Shown here piece after piece: positions 57,527 through 64,000 of a stretch of 64,000 nucleotides of DNA; position 1 is the first letter of the stretch, and each line of letters starts with the position of its first letter. The DNA is from Ustilago trichophora (lineage: Eukaryota > Basidiomycota > Ustilaginomycetes > Ustilaginales > Ustilaginaceae): the NCBI GenBank assembly GCA_900323505.1, contig OOIN01000007.1, positions 124,001 through 188,000 of the forward strand, given 5' to 3'. The position numbers and the translations under genes are program-made. The notes under the pieces were generated by a model. It did no database searches. It saw nothing but the letters and a program-made list of their open reading frames with translations, and was not told the origin of the DNA.

Positions 57527-59218
57527 ACAAAAGAGTTAGTTGGTGACAGCTGTACCATGCAGCGCTTCTGTCGAGTAGTGTAGAAAGTGTTGGAGTAGGA
57601 TTTTTTCACTCGCAAGGGGTGGCGCAAATTCGCCTGTAGGAATGACACATGCATTGATCAAGGTGCCTTGTTAGCTCTCTCTTTCTGTATCTGTATCAGA
57701 GCATCCTGTTTGATTTCGCTTAAGCGTTGAGCATTCACTTGACGTTGCCGCCTGCGTAAAGGATCAGTTTGCATGATCTGTGTTTAGTGACGTGCCTGAT
57801 TTGCTCTGGTTTGACAGTCAAAATGGATGACGATCGAAACAGGTTTGTGTAGGGTCCTTGATCCTTGCAAGGAGCTTCTACACGCGTGTGACTTTGGCCT
57901 GAGTTTGCCATCCGTGAATGCCGTCTGGGCCACCGCTACTACTCCCACCGCCACCGCCACCACCAGAGAATCTCGCCACTGCTATGCTGACTCACGACTC
58001 ATTCTTTGGTACAATCGCGTTTCTCGCTCCATGGCCCGGCCGACAGCAACAAGCTCACCCTATTGCAAAGCGGCATAGTATCGGGCAGCAGGTCACCTCT
58101 TGGGACACCTCTATTGCATCGCTCGCTAAAGAATGAGATTCTTGCAATTCGATCGCAACCGACCAATACTGTACAGATCTTACTACGACGGAAAACGTTT
58201 ACCGAAAGGTACACGAGCATCAAGCCGCACTCTTTTCGCATCGACATGGCGTAAGGGGTTTTGACAGTTAAGGACAAGTCCCAGAGGAGATATACTGTAG
58301 ATAAACTATATGCAGACAGTCATCATCGCGATGGAATCGTCCTTCTTCACACGACGGTAAGGGGGAGGGCAATGGCAAGCGCGAGGGGCAAGATGCTAGT
58401 ATAGTAGGTGCAAGTGTGATGGTGGAAAAAGGATCGATATGCAGGGTAAAGATTCAGCTCCGAGGCTGAGTCTTGGGGTTGACAGCTGATTTAGAGCTCT
58501 CCTGTGTCTCCCTTCTGTCAAGGCAGTTGGATTACTTTTGGTGAGATCTAACGTCAAAGATCGCGAGTTGACTATACTGTATATGAGCAATATGTGTCAC
58601 CCTGCGTAAGATGACGACGGGCCAGGTGCGTGGGAATCCCAGCTTTCCAAGCAAAGGCTGCGATCGTCATGAGAGAGGGCCAAGCAGTAAGGAGGTGTAG
58701 ACGCCTCCTTGAATTTAAGCATATGATCATCCCTCTCTCTCCCTCTCTCAATCTGCAACTTGTACATAGAGTACCATACTGAGACACTCACATGTCCAGG
58801 CGCACCTCCTGACATCTCGGCTAAAATTCCCGTGCTTTCACTTGCTTTGCTTCCGTTCGCTCGCGTGTTTCTCTCTCTCTCTCTTTTCTCTTGTGCTCTT
58901 TGTTTGCTCGCCTCTGCCGCGCGTGATTGTCTCTATTGACCTGACAGAATGGCATTCGAAATGCAGTCTGCTGGTGATGGTACACGACGCCACGGACATG
59001 AACAAGCAGTCGAGCTCCAACTTTAACGTAAATAATGTTAGATCGAGTCTTTTTCGTTTTAAAAATCGGTAAATCGGGTGTAACTCGGGCATGATCTCCG
59101 AGATGCGAGATTTTAAGGCTAAAAAAAAAGTGGAAGAAAAGTGTGAGGCTGACGAGTTGCGGCAAATTTTCAGAAAGTTTTGCTTGCCGCTGCTTTCTTT
59201 TTGCACAACATCAACACT

Positions 59219-59243
59219 ACTCTCTCTCTCTCTCTCTCTCTCT
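59219..59243. repeat. (CT)n microsatellite in RRP9 leader
   Basis: About twelve CT units, some 90 bases before the RRP9 start codon. Confidence 0.9.
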
Positions 59244-59333
59244 TTCCTCTTTGCTCAGCACCACATTCATCACCAGAATCTTAAACAAACACATACTCCA
59301 TACAGCAGCACAAACCAGTAGTCACACTTCATC

Positions 59334-61424
59334 ATGCCAGACGCCTTCTTCCAAAAGAAGCGCAAGCGCACCAACACCTCTTCCTCTTCCTCTACTGGAG
59401 GCTCTTCCAGTCGTGCTGGTCCATCGCGCACCACTGCCACTACCAAGTCTAACATCACCAGCAACTCTCAATCTCGCATGCGCAAGCGCCGAAACGCTTC
59501 CCCTTCATCCTCCGACAATGACGATGACGCAGTTCCCGGAGGAGGCATAGACGAAATGGATCTCTCTCACAACTACAACCAAGCCCCCAACTCTGACGAT
59601 GAAGCCGAAGCTGCCGAAACTCCGGCTGAAGCCCGTGTACGTTTGGCCAAGATGTATCTCCAGGGACTCTCTTCGTCTAATTCTGCGACCGTGGAGCAAC
59701 GCGGAGATGGAGATGACTTTTTTGAAAGCGATGAGAGGCCTACTTTTGGTTTGGCAGATGCGGCAGTGGCGGATAGGGAAAACATTGCAGCTCGTTTACA
59801 GAAGGATGTTGCTGAACAGTCGGGTCGTCTTCATCTCTTTCTCTCAGATCGAATCGCTCCACCTCTTTCCACCACAACTTTATCGGAACAAGACAACGTG
59901 GACCAGGTGCAAGCGGAACGAGGTGTAGATTACTCTGCGTCAATGTTGGCACTGAGAGGAGGACATAGGCAAAGTGTAACATGCGCAGTTGCAAGCCAAG
60001 ATGCAAAATGGCTATTCACCGCTTCCAAGGACGGCTCCATCATCCGATGGCGTCTTCGAGATGGCAAACTCATCCGCATTCTTCCACGTCGTTCAACACA
60101 TTTGGCACAAGACGGTTCCGCTCTACCACCTACTTCTTCCGGAAAGAGCAAGTCTTCTGGCGCTGCCCGTCGTCGCGCTCGTCTCTCCAAACCTTCTTCC
60201 TCTACTTCAATTTACCTTGGCGTGGGAGCAGAACAAGGTCACACAGACGAACTCTACACGCTCTCCCTCTCCTCGGATGGCACCCATCTCGCCTCGGGCG
60301 GTGCAGATAAACGCATCTGTATCTGGTCCGTTTCCCAACCTTGTTCCGAATCCTTTGTCAAAACTCTCTCTGGTCATAAAGACTCGATCTCATCCGTCTG
60401 CTTCCGTCTTGGATCGCAAGAGCTCTACACCGCTTCTCTCGACCGCACTCTTAAACTATTTGACGTTTCTCAACTCTCTTATATTGAAACCTTGTTTGGT
60501 CATCAAGAATCCATTCTCTCTTTATCCTGTCTAGCCTCCGAGACGGCGATTACGGCTGGGGGACGAGATCGTACTTGTCGGTACTGGAAAATTCGTGACG
60601 AGTCTCAGCTCGTGTTTCGAGCTGGAATTAAGTCCAAACTTCGAGAAGTGATTGAAGGTGGAGAACTTTCTTCGAAATTAAGTTCTGGAGAAAAGGAGGG
60701 GGGGGTGATGGGTGATCCTATCGAGACTCAGGAGGGGAGTGTTGAGGTGGTGTCGATGATTGATTCGTATCATTTTTTGTCGGGTGGTGATTCGGGGACG
60801 ATTTCTCTTTGGAATTTGGGAAAGAAGAAACCTATTTTTAGTTTTCCTGTTGCACATGGTTTTCAAGTTGTTAAAAGTGAATCCGAGGGAGAGATTCGGT
60901 CGGCTAGATGGATTACTAGTTTGGCATGTTTGGCGTATGGGGATTTGTTTGTCAGTGGTAGTTGGGATGGTAGGATTCGTGTTTGGGGTTTAACTACTCA
61001 CGAGGGGGGTCAGGTCAAGGGGTTTCGGTGGCTTTTTGATCTACCTGTTCAAGGTGTTATCAATTCGTTACAAATTATTCAACCTCCTTTATCTTCGGTC
61101 AGGATCGAAAATCACGGTCTCATATCCACAACCGCTATCCAAAATTCCCTATACAAACGTCAACATGGTCTCTCAACCCCCCTCGACCCCCCCTCCCCCC
61201 AACAACAAGAGGAGGGGAGGCCGTCGAAACCACTTGATATAATCAACAAAACAAAAACAAACTCTCCTCCAATAATCATCGCAGCTATAGGAAAAGAACA
61301 TAAATTCGGTCGTTGGATCAACATCAAAAACGCAAAAAACGGTTCAATCATCATCCCCCTCCTACTCAAAAACCCTTCCCAACTCACTTCCACTAAACCC
61401 AACAACAAAAAGCATCCACTTTAA
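59334..61424 (+). CDS. RRP9: U3 snoRNP protein RRP9 (U3-55K), WD-repeat
   Basis: A nucleolar WD40 protein that binds the U3 snoRNA B/C motif and is needed for 18S rRNA processing. The protein has 696 residues. The N-terminus (MPDAFFQKKRKR) is a basic nuclear/nucleolar signal typical of RRP9. An acidic linker and the conserved helix ETPAEARVRLAKMYLQGL and ADRENIAARLQKDVAEQSGRLH follow. The WD propeller begins near 207 (GHRQSVTCAVASQDAKWLFTASKDGS), with later blades GHTDELYTLSLSSDGTHLASGG, GHKDSISSVCF and GHQESILSLSC. The end (IAAIGKEHKFGRWINIKNAKNG) is a good RRP9 signature. An Arg/Ser insertion after blade 1 and low-complexity runs late in the protein lengthen it compared with yeast Rrp9. The last third is strikingly T-rich, then C/A-rich, in codon use. 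No intron seen. Confidence 0.92.
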   Translation: MPDAFFQKKRKRTNTSSSSSTGGSSSRAGPSRTTATTKSNITSNSQSRMRKRRNASPSSSDNDDDAVPGGGIDEMDLSHNYNQAPNSDDEAEAAETPAEARVRLAKMYLQGLSSSNSATVEQRGDGDDFFESDERPTFGLADAAVADRENIAARLQKDVAEQSGRLHLFLSDRIAPPLSTTTLSEQDNVDQVQAERGVDYSASMLALRGGHRQSVTCAVASQDAKWLFTASKDGSIIRWRLRDGKLIRILPRRSTHLAQDGSALPPTSSGKSKSSGAARRRARLSKPSSSTSIYLGVGAEQGHTDELYTLSLSSDGTHLASGGADKRICIWSVSQPCSESFVKTLSGHKDSISSVCFRLGSQELYTASLDRTLKLFDVSQLSYIETLFGHQESILSLSCLASETAITAGGRDRTCRYWKIRDESQLVFRAGIKSKLREVIEGGELSSKLSSGEKEGGVMGDPIETQEGSVEVVSMIDSYHFLSGGDSGTISLWNLGKKKPIFSFPVAHGFQVVKSESEGEIRSARWITSLACLAYGDLFVSGSWDGRIRVWGLTTHEGGQVKGFRWLFDLPVQGVINSLQIIQPPLSSVRIENHGLISTTAIQNSLYKRQHGLSTPLDPPSPQQQEEGRPSKPLDIINKTKTNSPPIIIAAIGKEHKFGRWINIKNAKNGSIIIPLLLKNPSQLTSTKPNNKKHPL

Positions 61425-61583
61425 TCTCGTCTAAAGTCACCTCTACTTCTTTCATCTCTTCCTCTTCATGCAAACAAACATCCTAAACCATCTACACACA
61501 CCTTTGCTGCAATTCTGACCAATAATTTGTGTGAAAAAAAAAAAAAAATGGAAAGAAAAAATCGAGTAGCATATGAAACAGGA
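61425..61583. other. Short convergent spacer between RRP9 and FYV10
   Basis: 159 bases between opposing stop codons with an A15 run at 61534-61548, so the two 3'-UTRs probably overlap or abut. Confidence 0.6.
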
Positions 61584-62180
61584 TCAAGAAATGTAAACCT
61601 TCCTCGTATCCTCTACTCTGCACACCTCTCCTGTTCTTGGACACGTAATACCCCCCTCCTCGCCTGACTTTGAGACGCCATTAAGTAGCTCCAACACGGT
61701 ACTCTGAGCATAGACTCTACCATTGCCCAATGCCAGCGGGGGATCGTTTTCGTCCATAATCCGGCCCGAATGACTACACACCAGCGTAGAGTTCTGATGA
61801 TGAGACCAGGGTACTTCTTTTGCCAACTTGCCCAACCCTTCACCATCGCAAATTGGACAGTCAAAGTTGGGTGACCCTCCATCGTGCATCGCTGGGTCGG
61901 CATGAGAGGAGGAGGAGGAGGAAGAGTAGCACTGTGGTAGTTTAAGAGAAGACAATCCGGCACTGAGAGCAATGTGGAGGATAGGTTGGGGTGGAAGACT
62001 GTGAATTTGGAGTGCACAGGCACGGAATGAGTCGCGAAGCATGCTCCATCGGTTCAGGCTGTACAGGTCGGCATAGGGCCATGAGTGGGGTCCGCAGGCG
62101 AGAAGTCCCATGGCGCGCGAGACTTCTCGACGGATCGCTTCGGCTGCCAAACGGTCGTATTCGGACTCTTTGTCTGCGTT

Positions 62181-62224
<44 letters not shown>

Positions 62225-63098
62225 TTGTGGATGCTGCTGTGGCTGTCGTGGTAGATTTGGAAGTTGCAGAGTTGGAGATGGGGGCGGCAGTGACGAGCGG
62301 GAGCAAATGTCTACGAGCATACCCAATAGCCTCGTTCATGCTGTCCGGTGTACGAGTCCTTGTAAGCTCGATGAATTCTTGCAGTCTCAAATTGAACTCG
62401 AGCGGCGTTCTGATCTTGCGAAGTGTAGCCTTGTTTTCGGAACACCATGCTAGGGCCAATGTGCAGCTTGGCTTCTGTACACCTTGCCCATCCGCATCGC
62501 CTCCTTTATTCCACCCTGGAGGACACAACGAATCTTCGATACGAGCGACTTCCTCAAACAGCTGCAAGTCAACCAGATCGAGAATCCCTCTGCTCTCGGC
62601 CAATTCATGCGCAGCACTTCGATATCCGCGCCTTAGCATGTAGTCGACAATCATCCGATCGAGCCTAGTTTTGGACCACTCGGAGAACTCGGCTGAGTCG
62701 GCATCTTGAATGTTGTGAAGGGATGCTAGATGATCGGTGCGGGATTGAGCCATTCTGAGGCTGGTTTTGGCAGCATCGGATAGCGGGGCAAGTTTGCGCT
62801 TGAGCCCTTTGAGACGACCCAAGACTGCGTCGAGGCTTTTCTCCACCTCGGCGGAGCCAGATGAGGTCGAAGGAGAGGAGAGTGATTTAGTGGCATCGGC
62901 AAAGGTGGTACTGGCAAAGAGTAGTTCGCGCTCAACCAGTCGCTGTTGGGTTTTCTGCTGACGTCGAAGCTCGTCGAATGGAACTCGGGCAAAGGGGGCT
63001 TCGAGGAGTAGGATGCCGTCAAGGTTGGGAGCGTTGCTAGATGAGACAGCGAGTGTTTCGGTTGGAGGAGGTGCATCGATGGCCATGGATTCCATCAT
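61584..63098 (-). CDS. FYV10: GID/CTLH ubiquitin-ligase subunit FYV10 (GID9, MAEA)
   Basis: A RING-like subunit of the GID E3 ligase, which in yeast marks gluconeogenic enzymes for degradation when glucose returns. The protein has 504 residues. Order: an N-terminal helical region (FARVPFDELRRQQKTQQRLVERE), LisH at about 146-175 (RMIVDYMLRRGYRSAAHELAESRGI), CTLH at about 182-255 (LFEEVARIEDSL ... LALAWCSENKATLRKIRTPLEF), a poly-Ala run near residue 293, then the C-terminal RING-like domain (CPICDGEGLGKLAKEVPWSHHQ, LVCSHSGRIMDENDPPLALGNGRVY, ITCPRTGEVC, ending KVYIS). The phrase MDENDPPLALGNGRVY is diagnostic for FYV10/MAEA rather than its partner RMD5. ATG 63098 opens the frame with MMESM. The poly-Ala is coded by a GCA repeat (62187-62221). 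Intronless. Confidence 0.94.
62187..62221 (-). repeat. Coding (GCA)n repeat, poly-Ala in FYV10
   Basis: About eleven trinucleotide units read as TGC on the plus strand; they encode the Ala run between the CTLH and RING-like domains. Confidence 0.9.
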
Positions 63099-63424
63099 GC
63101 TGCCTTTAGAACGTTGAGAGAGCTGCTACTGATGATGATGAGGATGAAGATGGATGCGTAAAGACAAGTTGGACCCTAATTTACTGTAGATCAGTGCCAC
63201 ACGGTGCACAGTCCGCGCTGAATTTATCGAGGCGAAAGCTCAGTGAAAATGCATGTCCACGCTAAATGCATTCATTCACTTTTGTGGAGGCTGAACCCTC
63301 TCACATCGATTTCTTCTCTCATCACCATCACCACACTATCGCACTGTGATATCGTACAAGTAGCAAATTTAGCATGTTTCTGCAAATCCGTTCCACAGAG
63401 AGGTTTTGGCTTCTTGTGTTCGAT
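63099..63424. other. Spacer between FYV10 and the right-edge gene
   Basis: 326 bases: FYV10 promoter and the 3' end region of the gene to its right, both on the minus strand. No signal recognised. Confidence 0.55.
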
Positions 63425-64000
63425 CTAAAGCAGTGCCGCAGTGGCCGAAGCAGCCGCACCAGGAATCCAAGCTTTAACTTCGATGCCCAGCTTCTCGCAT
63501 GTTTGCCTCCCCTTCTCTGCCCAGTATTCGGGTGTTTTGCCCTCGGCCACTCTGGCCAGTCTCTGCTTTTCTTCGATTGCCGTCTTCTCCTGACCGTAGC
63601 CAGTGATGCCGCCGGATTGAATAAAGGCGCTGACGTTGGACTGAAATCGCAAGGTTTCGAGCACGCCAATGGTTTGCAACAGCACATCGTCGAGTCTGCT
63701 TTCTGGCATGGGTTTCTTTTTGCTCTTCTTCGCGCCTTGGCCTTGGGCAGCTTCGGTTGATTCTTCTTGTTCAATATCCATCTTTACCTCGGTCGCAGCA
63801 GCAGCAGTGATGGCAGCAGCAGCATCGTTACCAATGGATAGATCAGAATCATACTCCAACTCTGCCTCCACCTCGATCTCGGTCTCGGCCTCCCCTTCAA
63901 CCGTCGAAATAGGCAACTGCTGAAGAATAAACTTCTTCATCCTCCCCGCCTCCACCTTATCAAACTCTGGAATCACCAACTGGTTCCAAGGCTGCAATCT
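63425..64000 (-). CDS. C-terminal part of an unrecognised protein, cut by the window edge
   Basis: The frame is open from the last base of the window to the stop at 63425, giving 191 residues of a longer protein; the Leu codon at 63997 is not a credible start. The visible part begins RLQPWNQLVIPEFDKVEAGRMKK, runs through an acidic Ala-rich linker, then LDDVLLQTIGVLETLRFQSNVSAF, and a charged helix ending with TPEYWAEKGRQTCEKLGIEVKAWIPG and an Ala-rich tail. A Lys-rich patch (KKSKKKP) could be a nuclear signal. I do not recognise the family. Confidence 0.75.
   Translation of the reverse strand, partial: RLQPWNQLVIPEFDKVEAGRMKKFILQQLPISTVEGEAETEIEVEAELEYDSDLSIGNDAAAAITAAAATEVKMDIEQEESTEAAQGQGAKKSKKKPMPESRLDDVLLQTIGVLETLRFQSNVSAFIQSGGITGYGQEKTAIEEKQRLARVAEGKTPEYWAEKGRQTCEKLGIEVKAWIPGAAASATAALL

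Larger units (their letters stand above)
57155..59333. other. 2.2-kb divergent spacer between the Ser-rich gene and RRP9
   Basis: No gene recognised. It contains a purine-rich (GA/GAA) stretch at 57323-57361, a tandem 8-base repeat at 57489-57526, relatives of the TACAGTACTGTA palindrome (58164-58175, about 58290 and 58574) and a (CT)n run at 59219-59243 in the RRP9 leader. ORFs such as 57827-58078 and 58006-58254 have no family character. Confidence 0.55.

Noticed and set aside
58700..58740. TTTAAGCATATGATCAT resembling the start of the large-subunit rRNA D1 region (CTTAAGCATAT)
   Set aside because: Similarity is only about eleven bases, and the flanks do not match rRNA.

Overview
The window looks like a gene-dense stretch of a basidiomycete nuclear chromosome, most probably a smut fungus (Ustilaginales). 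The reasons are long, mostly intronless genes in moderately GC-rich DNA, a few short GT-AG introns, many CT/GT microsatellites and fungal orthologues of universal eukaryotic genes. The species assignment is inferred from gene style and protein character, not from a database match. I count 18 protein-coding genes, two of them cut by the window edges. I see no rRNA, tRNA, transposon or CRISPR array.

Left part (1-16.5 kb): a cation/Ca2+ exchanger cut at its 5' end, the 49-kDa subunit of respiratory complex I (one intron), a CTK1/CDK12-type kinase with an RS-rich N-terminus, a vacuolar aspartic protease (PEP4 type), the GINS replication subunit PSF1 (one intron) and, on the minus strand, a large homeodomain protein. 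A 5.2-kb stretch without a recognisable gene follows (16.5-21.7 kb). It holds repeated TACAGTACTGTA palindromes and a possible 5'-UTR exon of the homeodomain gene.

Middle part (21.7-42.9 kb): glucose-6-phosphate dehydrogenase (three exons), the nucleotide-excision-repair protein RAD4/XPC, and the very large TRA1/TRRAP pseudokinase on the minus strand (two exons, 3961 residues). Their convergent 3' ends are separated by a spacer with a 27-base G homopolymer.

Right part (42.9-64 kb): phosphatidylinositol 4-kinase PIK1, an ornithine cyclodeaminase/mu-crystallin family protein carrying a Cys-Ser minisatellite, and a small three-exon gene resembling the dynactin p24 subunit. Then come ATG18 (minus) and ATG10 (plus) sharing one promoter region, a large Ser-rich protein of unknown function, the U3 snoRNP protein RRP9, the GID/CTLH ubiquitin-ligase subunit FYV10, and the C-terminal part of an unrecognised protein at the edge. 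The last exon of ATG18 lies beyond an intron that contains a 118-base CT microsatellite, so a plain ORF reading gives a wrong C-terminus.

There is no operon logic, as expected for a eukaryote. There is a loose membrane, vacuole and autophagy theme (PEP4, PIK1, ATG18, ATG10, FYV10). Only the ATG18/ATG10 head-to-head pair is arranged in a way that suggests shared regulation. I did not find a convincing new multi-gene system.
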